Positions 33,240-43,571 are shown, numbered from the stretch's first letter. The stretch: 64,000 nucleotides of DNA from Psychrobacter sp. 28M-43 (GCF_014770435.1 NZ_CP061739.1:2418001-2482000), one strand, 5' to 3'. The notes: generated by a model not told the origin, from the sequence alone. Program-made: numbers and translations.

Positions 33240-35678
33240 TTACTCTGGCATCTCGTAAAGCAGCTTATCGAGAGTAATCGGAAAATCATAAACACGTACG
33301 CCGACGGCATTGTAGACAGCGTTAGCAATCGCAGCGGCAGCACCGGCAATAGCCGTCTCACCAATACCTTTGATATGCATCGGGTTGGTATAAGGATCAT
33401 CCTCTTCGACCAATATCACATCTAACTGCGGTACATCGGCATTAACTGGCACATGATACTCAGCGAGGTCATGGTTACATAGGCGACCGTCACGTTTATC
33501 ATGGATGACCTCTTCCATCAACGCTGAACCAATACCAAACACCATGCCGCCATAGCATTGCGAAGTCGCTGTCTTGTGGTTAAGAATACGACCTGCGGCA
33601 AATGCGCCTGTCATGCGTTTTACTCGAATCTCACCCGTGACCTTATGCACGGCCACTTCAGCGAAGTTTGCACCAAAAGAAGACTGACGATACTTCTTAC
33701 CATTTTTACCTGGCTTTATCTGCCCTTTGGCACTGACCTTTTGCTCATCATATCCTGCGACCACGTCAGCAAGCGCATATGATTCTATATTGTCAAAATC
33801 ATATTTTTCTGATTCTGACTGTTCTTCTAATACATTCTCTGAAAACGAAACTCCTGTATTTTCAGATATTTTATCAATAGTGCTATCAGCAAACGCTTGA
33901 CCGTTCTCTTTGGCTGCCTCTACTGCAGTCAGATCGTGCTTACCTACTTGCTTAATTTGACCATTATCCAGCTGAATCGTATCAGGATATAGGCCGACTT
34001 TTGCTGCTAACATTTCACGCAGCTGCTCACAAGCGAGGTAGACACCACTACCTGCACTCGCTGCGCCCCAACTACCACCAGAACCAGATGCAGGTGGTAA
34101 GGCACTATCGCCTAACTTCATCTCGATATGGTCAATAGGTAGTCCTAATAAATCTGCAGCTACCTGAGAAAATACGGTATAAGACCCTGTACCAATATCT
34201 GTCATATCTGTCTCAATAACCGCTTTGACACCGAGCGCTTTTGACTTATCGATTTGCAAAGTTGCGCGCGCTTCAGAAGACTGTAACTGATTACCACGTG
34301 CGGCCGCAGCCATGCCTGTGCCTATCCACCAGTCGCCTTCTAATTGACTGGCAGGTTTTGTGTTGCGCTGACTCCAACCAAAATGCTCAGCACCTTGCTC
34401 CATACAAGCAATCAGCTGGCGCGTCGAAAATGGAATGTCTTTACTAGGGTCTTTTTCGGGTTCATTACGGCGGCGCAGCTCTAGAGGATCAAGGTCTAAC
34501 TGCGCAGCCAATTCATCCATTGCACATTCAACGGCAATCATACCGACCGCTTCACCAGGCGCACGCATCGAACCTGATAGCACTTGGTTCATGTCGACCA
34601 TTTCATAATTTACACGGCGGTTTTTACCACTGTATAGATAGTGCGTAGACAAGGCAGTTGGCTCAAAGAACGCCTCGTCTGGCAAATTACTAGAAATGGT
34701 ATCGTGAATTAACGTATCGATAACGCCATTTTTATCGCAGCCAATTGCAATGCGCTGACGAGTATTTGAGCGTCTAACTGTGGCTTCCATCACTTGTGGA
34801 CGGGTCATGGTAATCAATACTGGTCGACCAAGCTCTTTTGACGCAATAGCAGCGGCAATAGATTCAGGGGCGATACCGAGCTTGCTACCAAACCCACCAC
34901 CGACATAGTGTGCAATTAATTGAACTTGATCTTTATTTAAGTCTAGCGCATCCATCACTTGCTGCTTGCAAGACGCGAGCATTTGATTTGCCGTATAAAG
35001 AACGAGCTTATCCCCTTCCCAATGTGCCAATGTCGCATGTGGCTCCATCGCCGAGCTGTTTTGACTTGGCGTATGATAGAAGCGATCTAGTGTTACTTCA
35101 GCATCAGCTAGACCTTGCTCAGGATCTCCCTGGACATAATTTTTGTCAGAGCCTTTTTTTTCATCGACTGCATGGGCGTTAGACAACTCTTTGGTAAAAT
35201 TCAATGCTGCTTGGTCAGTCTCATCTTTATAAGTGACTTTAAGTGCATTCGCTCCTTCCGTTGCTGCCTCAAAGGTTTCAGCGATGACCACCGCAATAGG
35301 CTGACCATGATAAAAAATCTCAGTCGCTCCCTGCTTTGGCGCTTTTTTTAATCCACCTTGCTGAGAGTTACGCAAGAAGTGCTTAGGGTCTGTCACGACC
35401 TTGATAATATTAGGAATGCCGTCTAAAGAACTGCTATCGATATTTTCGACTTGTCCTTTGGCAATGGTCGCACCGACTAAAACACCGTACGCTTTATTGT
35501 CTAAGTGAATTTCGGCACTGTAAGACGCTTGACCACTAACCTTCAGCGAGCCGTCAACACGGTTAATTGGCTTACCGACCAGTTTGCTCGCTGTTGTGCT
35601 AAACAAAGACTCAACAGGCTCATCCATTGTCATTTTTTTGGTCGGTTCTGATTGATTGATTGATTCAAATAATGACAT
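33240..35678 (-). CDS. Aldehyde oxidase molybdopterin-binding subunit (PaoC-like)
   Basis: This is the catalytic large subunit of a xanthine-oxidase-family aldehyde dehydrogenase. The 812 residues contain AHYVGGGFGSK, LSGSMRAPGEAVG, the ASGSGGSWGAASAG segment and the catalytic Glu in IKGIGETAIAGAAAAIANAV. Oxidised substrates are probably aromatic aldehydes by analogy with PaoABC. It exceeds PaoC (732 residues) by about 80; much of this is an acidic, Ser/Glu-rich insert near residues 590-640 that looks low-complexity. It starts two bases after the FAD-subunit stop. No Tat signal is present on any subunit. Confidence 0.9.
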   Translation of the reverse strand: MSLFESINQSEPTKKMTMDEPVESLFSTTASKLVGKPINRVDGSLKVSGQASYSAEIHLDNKAYGVLVGATIAKGQVENIDSSSLDGIPNIIKVVTDPKHFLRNSQQGGLKKAPKQGATEIFYHGQPIAVVIAETFEAATEGANALKVTYKDETDQAALNFTKELSNAHAVDEKKGSDKNYVQGDPEQGLADAEVTLDRFYHTPSQNSSAMEPHATLAHWEGDKLVLYTANQMLASCKQQVMDALDLNKDQVQLIAHYVGGGFGSKLGIAPESIAAAIASKELGRPVLITMTRPQVMEATVRRSNTRQRIAIGCDKNGVIDTLIHDTISSNLPDEAFFEPTALSTHYLYSGKNRRVNYEMVDMNQVLSGSMRAPGEAVGMIAVECAMDELAAQLDLDPLELRRRNEPEKDPSKDIPFSTRQLIACMEQGAEHFGWSQRNTKPASQLEGDWWIGTGMAAAARGNQLQSSEARATLQIDKSKALGVKAVIETDMTDIGTGSYTVFSQVAADLLGLPIDHIEMKLGDSALPPASGSGGSWGAASAGSGVYLACEQLREMLAAKVGLYPDTIQLDNGQIKQVGKHDLTAVEAAKENGQAFADSTIDKISENTGVSFSENVLEEQSESEKYDFDNIESYALADVVAGYDEQKVSAKGQIKPGKNGKKYRQSSFGANFAEVAVHKVTGEIRVKRMTGAFAAGRILNHKTATSQCYGGMVFGIGSALMEEVIHDKRDGRLCNHDLAEYHVPVNADVPQLDVILVEEDDPYTNPMHIKGIGETAIAGAAAAIANAVYNAVGVRVYDFPITLDKLLYEMPE

Positions 35679-35680
35679 GA

Positions 35681-36673
35681 TTATGCTCCCTCGCCCGCTA
35701 GTGCGCGCTGAATGACTTGTTTTAGTAGGCGACGCGTCAACGGTATCTTAAAGTCGTTTTGACCATTACCTTTGGCATCATTCAATAACAGATCGGCAGC
35801 TTGCGCGATAACGTCATTATTGCCATCAGTATCCGTCAACAGTGCCTCCACCGCTTCGTTACGCCATGGCTCAGTACCGATACCACCAAATGCCAATCGC
35901 ACCGTTTTCAGATTGCCGTTATTATCAGCGTCTATCACTGCGGCACAGGATACGAGTGCAAATGCATAAGAGGCGCGATCTCGCACTTTGTCATAAGTAT
36001 GCATACCTTTGATAGGCGCAGGTAATACAACGTGAGTAATTAACTCGCCTGCTTCTAATACGTTTTCGATATGCGGCGTGTCTTTTGGTAAGCAATAAAA
36101 GTCTTTCACATCAATAGAACGAGTAGACCCGTCCGCCTTCACTGTCTCGATAGTGGCATCCAGCAAGCACATGGCCACTGCCATATCAGATGGATGCTGA
36201 GCAATACAGGCATCGCTCGTGCCTAAAATAGCCAGCGTACGGTTCTCGCCATTGATAGCTGGACAACCTGTTCCCGGTTCACGCTTGTTGCAGGCGCTGT
36301 CTGTCTGATAAAAATAATAACAACGGGTGCGCTGTAAGAAATTACCGCCAGTCGTTGCTTTATTACGCAGCTGTCCAGTCGCCCCTGCCAAAATCGCTCT
36401 GGACAATACTGGGTAATTGGCAATAACTTCAGGATGTGCTGCCAAATCACTATTGGTCACAAGCGTACCGATGCGCAAACCACCATCAGCAGTGGTTTCG
36501 ACCTTTTCTAACTCTAAACGGGTAATATCGACCAATTTAATTGGCGTCTCAATCTCTAACTTCATCAAGTCTAGTAAGTTGGTACCACCTGCGATAAAAG
36601 ACGCATCTTCAGTACTGGCAGATATTGCCGCTTGCTCTGGTGCATCAGCACGATTATATTCAAAGCGTTTCAT
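35681..36673 (-). CDS. Aldehyde oxidase FAD-binding subunit (PaoB-like)
   Basis: This is the medium subunit, carrying FAD and, by analogy with PaoB, a [4Fe-4S] cluster. The 330 residues show the FAD motif FIAGGTNLLDLMKLEIE, ATTGGNFLQRTRCYYFY and the CO-dehydrogenase flavoprotein C-terminal domain. The four-Cys region (RTRCYYFY, then DSACNKREPGTGCP) matches the PaoB-type insertion, which ordinary xanthine dehydrogenases lack. The ATG overlaps the stop of the small-subunit gene (ATGA), so the three subunits are translationally coupled. Confidence 0.92.
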   Translation of the reverse strand: MKRFEYNRADAPEQAAISASTEDASFIAGGTNLLDLMKLEIETPIKLVDITRLELEKVETTADGGLRIGTLVTNSDLAAHPEVIANYPVLSRAILAGATGQLRNKATTGGNFLQRTRCYYFYQTDSACNKREPGTGCPAINGENRTLAILGTSDACIAQHPSDMAVAMCLLDATIETVKADGSTRSIDVKDFYCLPKDTPHIENVLEAGELITHVVLPAPIKGMHTYDKVRDRASYAFALVSCAAVIDADNNGNLKTVRLAFGGIGTEPWRNEAVEALLTDTDGNNDVIAQAADLLLNDAKGNGQNDFKIPLTRRLLKQVIQRALAGEGA

Positions 36674-37341
36674 GAGCGGCCTCCTGTTGTAGCAGCTGCT
36701 GTCTTGTTATTCGCTGAGGTCCTACCAAGTTGTGCCTCGCTCGGTGGCGGTGACCAGATACCTGTCACGCTTGAGTTTTGCACTGCGTTGTCTGTTGTTT
36801 GAGCACTAGACTCTGATACTTGACTATCTGATACCTGGCTTTCAAGCACTTGTGAAATGGCTTTAATGATATTTGGATAAGCTGAGCAGCGACAGATGTT
36901 ACCGCTCATGCGCTCAGCAACTTCTTGTACAAGGCGACCATCAGGATTTTGCAAATCTGTGCTGACATGGCTTGGCCAATTTTGCTTTACTTCTTCTATC
37001 AAAGCGGTGGCTGAACAAATCTGACCAGGCGTACAATACCCGCACTGAAAGGCATCATTGTCTTTAAACGCTTGCTGCAATGCCGATAGTGATTCTGGCA
37101 TCCCAATGCCTTCGATCGTTGTAATCTCATCACCATCATGCATAACGGCGAGTGTCAGACAGGAATTAACCCGTCGTCCATTAATGAGCATGGTACAAGC
37201 CCCGCATTGACCGTGATCGCAGCCTTTTTTGGGCCCAGTAATTTGTAGGTGCTGACGACAGACGTCGAGCAGTGTCGTACGGGCGTCAAGATTTTCAAGC
37301 TGATAATCTTGCTTATTAATTGTTAAGGTCAAAGTAGACAT
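36670..37341 (-). CDS. Aldehyde oxidase [2Fe-2S] subunit (PaoA-like), cytoplasmic form
   Basis: This is the small iron-sulfur subunit. The first 165 or so residues are a [2Fe-2S] plant-ferredoxin fold (GCDHGQCGACTMLINGRRVNSC) and a second [2Fe-2S] helical domain (FQCGYCTPGQICSATAL, then GNICRCSAYPNII). E. coli PaoA begins with a Tat signal; this protein begins directly with the ferredoxin domain (MSTLTLTINKQDY), and no longer frame is open upstream, so the enzyme should be cytoplasmic. The last 55 residues are a Ser/Thr/Asn/Gly-rich tail with SQVSDSQVSES repeats and no family match. It is the first gene of the unit. Confidence 0.9.
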   Translation of the reverse strand: MSTLTLTINKQDYQLENLDARTTLLDVCRQHLQITGPKKGCDHGQCGACTMLINGRRVNSCLTLAVMHDGDEITTIEGIGMPESLSALQQAFKDNDAFQCGYCTPGQICSATALIEEVKQNWPSHVSTDLQNPDGRLVQEVAERMSGNICRCSAYPNIIKAISQVLESQVSDSQVSESSAQTTDNAVQNSSVTGIWSPPPSEAQLGRTSANNKTAAATTGGRS

Positions 37342-37566
37342 GCTGGCTTCTCGCTGGCAGATGAATATAATGGAATGGTGAAATACGCTTCAAAACAACA
37401 GCGTCAATAAATTTATTATGACGTATGAAAAAAGTTGTTTTGTTTTTACTTTGTAGGGATTCCAGTGTAGTTTCTAATCTATGAGAGTATCGAAATGTTA
37501 GCGCTACTAATAGGTGGTATATTGTTTATCATCAGTTTTTAACGTTGTTTCAAAGGAAATCTTGCT

Positions 37567-37606
37567 AAAAAAAGCCCCATAAACAGTCAGTTTATGAGGC
37601 TTTTAA
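37567..37606 (-). terminator. Rho-independent terminator of the nitroreductase gene
   Basis: The arms AAAAGCCCCATAAAC and GTTTATGAGGCTTTT pair at 14 of 15 positions around a 5-base loop, and on the minus strand end in a T7 run. It lies about 70 bp after the nfsB-like stop. The gap above it (37342-37566) should contain the aldehyde-oxidase promoter, but I cannot point to it. Confidence 0.8.
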
Positions 37607-37676
37607 ATAGACTTTTTACGTATAATATTTAGTAGAGATGTCTATTAAATCCGTTCTTTGCTTAGCTAATAACTGG

Positions 37677-38333
37677 CTAGGCTTTCGTGATAATCGTTTC
37701 TTCATCAAAACGTGATTTTGACAGCTCAGCGTTAAAGTCATCTTTACTACGATAACCAAGCGACACGACCGCCACAGCGGTGTAGCCTTTACTACGTAAA
37801 TCAAACTCTTCATCAAGTGCTTTCAAATCCGCCCCTTCCATCGGCACCGCATCAATACCTAAGGTTGCTGCTCCTAGTAGCAAAGCGCCCATATTAAGAT
37901 ACAATTGCTCTATCAACCAATGTGGCTCGTCCTTTTGCTCATAACGACGAATGTCTAAAAACATTTTACGCGTTTGATGCATTTGTTCTTTAAATTTTGG
38001 CTCTGCGAAACGACCATCTGCATCTTCTTTTTCTAAGATGTCATCCAAAAACTCATCATCAGCATAGACACGGCTACAGAATACAATAACGTGCGAGGCA
38101 CCTTTTACTTTGGCATCGTTGAACTCATACATGCCCTCAGTGCCTTTTGCGATTCGGGCTTTACCTGCTTCATCATCAGCAATGACAAAATGCCACGGCT
38201 GAATGTTGGTACTCGAAGGACTAAGGCGCAAAATATCCTTTAGACTTTGGAAATCTTCTGCTGAGATTTTCTTATTGGTATCAAATTCTTTTGTGCTGTA
38301 GCGCCAGTTCATTGCTTCAGTAATATTTTTCAT
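37677..38333 (-). CDS. nfsB: Oxygen-insensitive NAD(P)H nitroreductase (NfsB-like)
   Basis: This flavin (FMN) enzyme reduces nitro groups or quinones using NAD(P)H. The 218 residues follow E. coli NfsB closely: MNWRYSTKEFDTNKKIS, LRLSPSSTNIQPWHFVIA, HVIVFCSRVYADDEFL, KEDADGRFAEPKF, ATLGIDAVPMEG and a final LSKSRFDEETI. The FMN-binding SSTN and the C-terminal Lys-Ser-Arg are conserved. It is single and flanked by its own terminator. The symbol is given for closest resemblance; physiological substrate unknown. Confidence 0.9.
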   Translation of the reverse strand: MKNITEAMNWRYSTKEFDTNKKISAEDFQSLKDILRLSPSSTNIQPWHFVIADDEAGKARIAKGTEGMYEFNDAKVKGASHVIVFCSRVYADDEFLDDILEKEDADGRFAEPKFKEQMHQTRKMFLDIRRYEQKDEPHWLIEQLYLNMGALLLGAATLGIDAVPMEGADLKALDEEFDLRSKGYTAVAVVSLGYRSKDDFNAELSKSRFDEETIITKA

Positions 38334-38716
38334 CTATGACTCCGTTATTGATATTTGTTCTTCTTAGAATTCTTCTTCTTTGATTGCTATTTAACGAAGC
38401 CACTTTAAATAAAAAGCTATTTTATGACCATGCTTGCTTGGTTAAGTATTCGTAGGTTTTGTTATGACTGAGTCAGCGTATTGCAAAAACGCCTACTTTC
38501 TTATTAGTAATGGTTACAATTACGCTACCGAATTGGCGACGCCGACTGCGCAGACTACATTGTAATCACTTAGTCATTCTCTTAGTATGAACTGACTTGA
38601 TACATGGTAACTAGTTATAGTTGTCTGATAACTAGGTATATCTGCTTGATTCCAACTGATATGCCTCTATCTATACATCTCAAATAAAACATACATAATA
38701 ATACCCGCGAGGAAAT
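38334..38716. other. 383-bp divergent gap between nitroreductase and DsbA-like genes
   Basis: It must hold promoters for both divergent genes. The only clear structure is the 8-bp inverted repeat at 38611-38635. No open frame or hairpin with a T-tract is evident. Confidence 0.5.
38611..38635. promoter_or_regulatory. Inverted repeat, candidate operator upstream of the DsbA-like gene
   Basis: CTAGTTAT and ATAACTAG are perfect inverted arms with a 9-base spacer, a size typical of dimeric repressor sites. It lies about 80 bp upstream of the DsbA-like start. No regulator gene sits beside it, so the binding protein is unknown. Confidence 0.4.
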
Positions 38717-39370
38717 ATGAGCACATCAGAAAAACCACTCCGAATAGATATCGTCTCAGACGTCGTCTGCCCTTGGTGCGTTATCGGCTATCGTCAATTG
38801 GCAGCAGCACTTGAGAAAACCAATACCGCTCACACTATTCACTGGCACCCGTTTGAGCTAAACCCAAACATGCCAAGCGAAGGTCAAAATCTACGTGAGC
38901 ACATTATCGAGAAGTACGGCTCTACTAAACAAGAGTCAGATGCTAGCCGAGTCAGAATGACTGAAGCTGGACAGGAAGTTGGCTTTGAATTTAACTTCAA
39001 TGATGACACACGTATGCACAACACCTTTAATTTGCATCAGCTGCTACATTTCGCTGATCAACAAGGCCGCATGCATGAATTAAAGCAAGCTTTGTTTGCC
39101 GCGCATTTCACTAACAATAGAGATATCTCAGATATCAATGTGCTTGCCGATATTGCAGCAGAGACTGGGCTTGATCGTAGTGAATCATTGGCAGTGTTGG
39201 AAGGTCAATTCTTTGCGAAAGAAGTACGAGCAGAAGAACAGCATTGGCAACAGCAAGGCATCCAAAGTGTACCAGCGATTATCTTTAAGGAGCGTCATCT
39301 GGTCAGCGGTGCTCAAGGGGTCGAAAACTACATCAGTATATTAGAGCAATTGGCCAACATGACTGAGTAA
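38717..39370 (+). CDS. DsbA-family (FrnE-like) thioredoxin-fold oxidoreductase
   Basis: The 217-residue cytoplasmic protein of the DSBA-like/FrnE family has a CPWC redox pair (SDVVCPWCVIGYRQL) near the N-terminus. The inserted helical domain includes RMHNTFNLHQLLHFA, and a cis-Pro loop (GIQSVPAIIF) follows. There is no signal peptide, unlike periplasmic DsbA. These proteins act in thiol isomerisation or polyketide and glutathione chemistry; the function here is not specified. A GAGGAAAT ribosome site precedes the ATG. A haloacid-dehalogenase gene follows 44 bp later on the same strand. Confidence 0.87.
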   Translation: MSTSEKPLRIDIVSDVVCPWCVIGYRQLAAALEKTNTAHTIHWHPFELNPNMPSEGQNLREHIIEKYGSTKQESDASRVRMTEAGQEVGFEFNFNDDTRMHNTFNLHQLLHFADQQGRMHELKQALFAAHFTNNRDISDINVLADIAAETGLDRSESLAVLEGQFFAKEVRAEEQHWQQQGIQSVPAIIFKERHLVSGAQGVENYISILEQLANMTE

Positions 39371-39414
39371 GCCACCTGACGCTATAAAAATGTCATTCTA
39401 TAAAAGGATACTTT

Positions 39415-40110
39415 ATGTCTTCTGAACGCTTTCCCTCGATTATTGTGTTCGACGTCAACGAAACATTGCTCGATATCGACACGCTAACGCCTTTATTCAC
39501 CCGCGTCTTTGGCAAGCAAAGAGTACTGCGAGAATGGTTCGCTCAGCTGGTACTGTACTCGCAAACTATGACGTTATCCGGCCTCTATACGCCTTTCGGT
39601 GAGCTCGGCGTTGGTGCATTGCAAATGGTTGCTGATATCAGACAAGTGACTTTGACAGACGCCGATATCAATGAGTTCAAAGAAAGAATGAATGCGTTAC
39701 CTGCGCATCCTGATGCAGCGCCAGCACTGACTCGTTTGCGTGATGCAGGGTTTCGCCTGGTCACGCTGACCAATTCAGCAAGCAGTGCGTCCCCAACGCC
39801 ATTAGAAAAAGCTGGTCTCAGTCAATTCTTTGAGCAGCACTTTAGCATTGAGACTGTTGGCAAGTTCAAGCCAGCACCTGATACTTACCAATTGGTAGCT
39901 GATACGCTAGCCGTTGATACGTCAGATTTATGCCTTGTCGCCTGTCACCTTTGGGATACCATAGGTGCACAAGCGGCAGGTTGTCGCGGTGCATTTTTGA
40001 CCCGTCCTTATAATGCGATGCTAAACGCGCCAAATGTACCAGTTCCAGATTTGACCTCATCAGACTTATCGACATTAGCGGATCAAATCATTAGCAAAAA
40101 AAGTGCTTGA
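39415..40110 (+). CDS. Haloacid dehalogenase, type II (HAD superfamily)
   Basis: The 231-residue HAD enzyme of the (S)-2-haloacid dehalogenase type has nucleophile Asp in VFDVNETLLDID. Motif II is RLVTLTNSASSASPTPLE, motif III lysine lies in VGKFKPAPDTYQ, and motif IV is CLVACHLWDTIGAQAAG. The Asn in LLD-type and the SNA/NSAS substrate-loop wording fit the family, but some members are general phosphatases. The true substrate may not be a halogenated acid. It has an AAGGATA ribosome site and is probably co-transcribed with the DsbA-like gene. Confidence 0.85.
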   Translation: MSSERFPSIIVFDVNETLLDIDTLTPLFTRVFGKQRVLREWFAQLVLYSQTMTLSGLYTPFGELGVGALQMVADIRQVTLTDADINEFKERMNALPAHPDAAPALTRLRDAGFRLVTLTNSASSASPTPLEKAGLSQFFEQHFSIETVGKFKPAPDTYQLVADTLAVDTSDLCLVACHLWDTIGAQAAGCRGAFLTRPYNAMLNAPNVPVPDLTSSDLSTLADQIISKKSA

Positions 40111-40149
40111 TACATTTAACCACTAAGCTATGTGTGGAAATAATATTAC

Positions 40150-40184
40150 AAAAAGGCTGCCTCAATATCGAAGCAGCCTTTTTA
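40150..40184. terminator. Bidirectional terminator between dehalogenase and frmA
   Basis: The arms AAAAAGGCTGC and GCAGCCTTTTT are perfect over 11 bp around a 12-base loop, with A and T runs outside. It sits between two convergent genes. Confidence 0.85.
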
Positions 40185-40234
40185 TTTTTAATAAAGTATT
40201 TCTAAGACAATAACGTCGTTGCTGTCTTTGTTGA

Positions 40235-41449
<1,215 letters not shown>

Positions 41450-41621
41450 CTAGCGCATCTTATGGATTTTAGCGGTCACTATATCTACAGTTAAAACAAA
41501 TAAAGATAGACTGAGCTTATCTTGCCTGCCCTCTATAGGCAAGCATCGATGACAGTAAAACACCATCTGTTTACATTGATACTAACCATTATATTTATTT
41601 CTGAGCGGATAACAATATGCT

Positions 41622-41635
41622 ATATTTGCAAATAT
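41622..41635. promoter_or_regulatory. 14-bp palindrome upstream of the LysR gene
   Basis: ATATTTGCAAATAT is a perfect palindrome in the frmA-lysR divergent gap, 22 bp upstream of the LysR start. Its size fits the T-N11-A core of a LysR site, so it may be an autoregulatory operator. Confidence 0.35.
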
Positions 41636-41657
41636 CTTTTACATATTGGTAATAATC

Positions 41658-42578
41658 ATGCGTTGGGAAGGGATTAGTGAGTTTGTCTATGTCGCAGAAT
41701 ATGAGAGCTTTACGCGTGGTGCCAAAGAGCTGGGTATCTCAACCGCACAAGTCAGCCGTCAGATCAGCGCGTTAGAAAAACGCTTAAATATAAAGCTGCT
41801 ATATCGAACCACTCGCAAGGTCTCATTAACCGAAGAAGGCCGCGTATTCTATCAGCATTGCCGCAGTGTACTCGATGGCTTGGATGCCGCTGAGCAAGCC
41901 GTAAGCAACTTACAATCAAAGCCCCAAGGCAGGATAAAACTAACAGCGCCCGTTACTTATGGTGAGCAGCAATTATTACCACTTATCAATGATTTTATGA
42001 TGCAGTATCACGATATCGAAGTGACTGCCTTTTTGAGTAATCAGAAAATTGATTTGATTGAAGGGGGTTATGATTTGGCCATTCGTATCGGCAAATTGCA
42101 TGACTCGACGATGATGGCAAAAAAACTTAGCTTGCGCACTAACTTTGTCTGCGCTGCGCCCTCTTATCTAAAAAAACATGGTATACCGCACCATTTAAGT
42201 GATCTAAGTCAACATAACTGCCTACTAGGTACTCGTGACTACTGGCATTTTATAGATACCACTAAAGCAAAAGAGAACAGTAATACTCATGGTAAGACGG
42301 ACAACCAACAAACGAGCGTAGAAAGGAATCTGCGTGTCTCTGGTACGGTGCAATACAATAGCGGCTATAGTCTGGTCGATGCTGCGCTAAAAGGGCTAGG
42401 TATCGTACAGCTGCCTGATTACTATGTGCAAAAGTACTTAGCGTCTGGCGAGTTAGTCAGTTTACTCGATGACTATAGAGAACCCGAAGAAAGCATTTGG
42501 GCTATTTATCCGCATAACCGTCATTTATCACCAAAAATTAGGCTGCTCGTAGATTATTTGGCAGAACATTTGGTTTAA
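41658..42578 (+). CDS. LysR-family transcriptional regulator
   Basis: The 306-residue LysR regulator has a winged helix-turn-helix (SFTRGAKELGISTAQVSRQI, then TTRKVSLTEEG) and a C-terminal effector domain (KLTAPVTYGEQQLLPLI). The hydrophobic signature of the CrgA/DsdC-like group is LDLIEGGYDLAIRIGKL-like (IDLIEGGYDLAIRIGKL). An upstream in-frame TTG at 41646 is possible, but the ATG at 41658 gives the usual N-terminus (MRWEGISEF). It is divergent from frmA and may control it. The effector cannot be told from sequence. Confidence 0.9.
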   Translation: MRWEGISEFVYVAEYESFTRGAKELGISTAQVSRQISALEKRLNIKLLYRTTRKVSLTEEGRVFYQHCRSVLDGLDAAEQAVSNLQSKPQGRIKLTAPVTYGEQQLLPLINDFMMQYHDIEVTAFLSNQKIDLIEGGYDLAIRIGKLHDSTMMAKKLSLRTNFVCAAPSYLKKHGIPHHLSDLSQHNCLLGTRDYWHFIDTTKAKENSNTHGKTDNQQTSVERNLRVSGTVQYNSGYSLVDAALKGLGIVQLPDYYVQKYLASGELVSLLDDYREPEESIWAIYPHNRHLSPKIRLLVDYLAEHLV

Positions 42579-42689
42579 CGTTCTGTTAAGACGTATTGCA
42601 ATCACAAACCTGATTACGCACAATGAATATTCGATGTTGCTCATTATAGTTAGGACTGACCGTACTACAGATAACTTAAAGGTGTCATT

Positions 42690-43208
42690 ATGATTAAAAT
42701 CGTCTCTATAGCTGCGCTAGCAGTGGCCGTTTCCTCTTGTGCCAGTATCGATACGCTATTGGATAAAACCAATAGCACTGGTGCTATGACAGACACAACA
42801 ACCTCTATCAATGCTGAAAAAGGCTTGGTAACTTTACAAAGCAATCACTCCGTACAAGATACCGCAGAAAAACTGGTCTCAGTTATCGAAAGTAAGGGTA
42901 TGAAAGTATTTGCACGAGTCGATCATCAGAAAAATGCACAAAGTGTCGACTTATCATTGAGACCAACGCAAGTCGTTATGTTTGGTAACCCTAAAGCAGG
43001 TACGCCATTAATGAACTGTGAGCAAACTGTTGCCATTGATTTGCCGCAAAAAATCTTAATTAGCGAAGATGCCGATAAAAAAGTATGGCTGTCATACAAC
43101 AACCCTGACTACCTCAAGACACGCCACAATATAAAAGGTTGCGATACTGAGATTGCTAATATCTCAAAAGCACTTAACGCTATCAGTACTGCAGCAATAG
43201 CAAAATAA
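42690..43208 (+). CDS. DUF302-domain lipoprotein
   Basis: The 172-residue protein has a lipobox signal (VAVSSC, Cys17), so it should be membrane-anchored in the periplasm. The mature part carries a DUF302 fold: GLVTLQSNHSVQDTAEKLVSV, KGMKVFARVDHQKNA and MFGNPKAGTPLMNCEQTVAIDLPQ, which is the family signature. Function of DUF302 is unknown. An AAAGGTG ribosome site precedes the ATG. It stands alone after the LysR gene. Confidence 0.85.
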   Translation: MIKIVSIAALAVAVSSCASIDTLLDKTNSTGAMTDTTTSINAEKGLVTLQSNHSVQDTAEKLVSVIESKGMKVFARVDHQKNAQSVDLSLRPTQVVMFGNPKAGTPLMNCEQTVAIDLPQKILISEDADKKVWLSYNNPDYLKTRHNIKGCDTEIANISKALNAISTAAIAK

Positions 43209-43283
43209 TTTGTTTGGTATAGTTGAGTAAATAAGTGAAATGTGGAGCGGAAGTGTTACTTATTTACTTGAAAATCCCTCATA

Positions 43284-43571
43284 TCAAGAATGACTAGATT
43301 GCTCTATCTGGTCATTCAACTCTACTTTTAATTTTTTTGCGCACTCGATAATCTTTTTTCTATCGGCAGGAATAGCACCTTGTGCAATAGCGATTTCACG
43401 CATTTGAACCGTGATATCATAGTGAGGATAACTGGCATCACGATGAAATAGTCGCTCATCTAATTCAATGAACGCCGCAAAGTCATGCAGCTCTTGCAAG
43501 CTATCCGCCAACATATGACACCACTTATGGCCTTTAAATTTTATCTGTACAAAATCTACGTATATCGCCAT
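43284..43571 (-). CDS. DUF4031 small protein
   Basis: The 95-residue protein matches DUF4031 wording: MAIYVDFVQIKFKGHKWCHM, a LADSLQELHDFA segment and a HYDITVQMREIAIAQGAIP motif. The Trp-Cys-His and His residues suggest metal or ligand binding. Function unknown. An AGAGGTGG ribosome site precedes the ATG. It is on the same strand as, and downstream of, the transglutaminase gene. Confidence 0.75.
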   Translation of the reverse strand: MAIYVDFVQIKFKGHKWCHMLADSLQELHDFAAFIELDERLFHRDASYPHYDITVQMREIAIAQGAIPADRKKIIECAKKLKVELNDQIEQSSHS

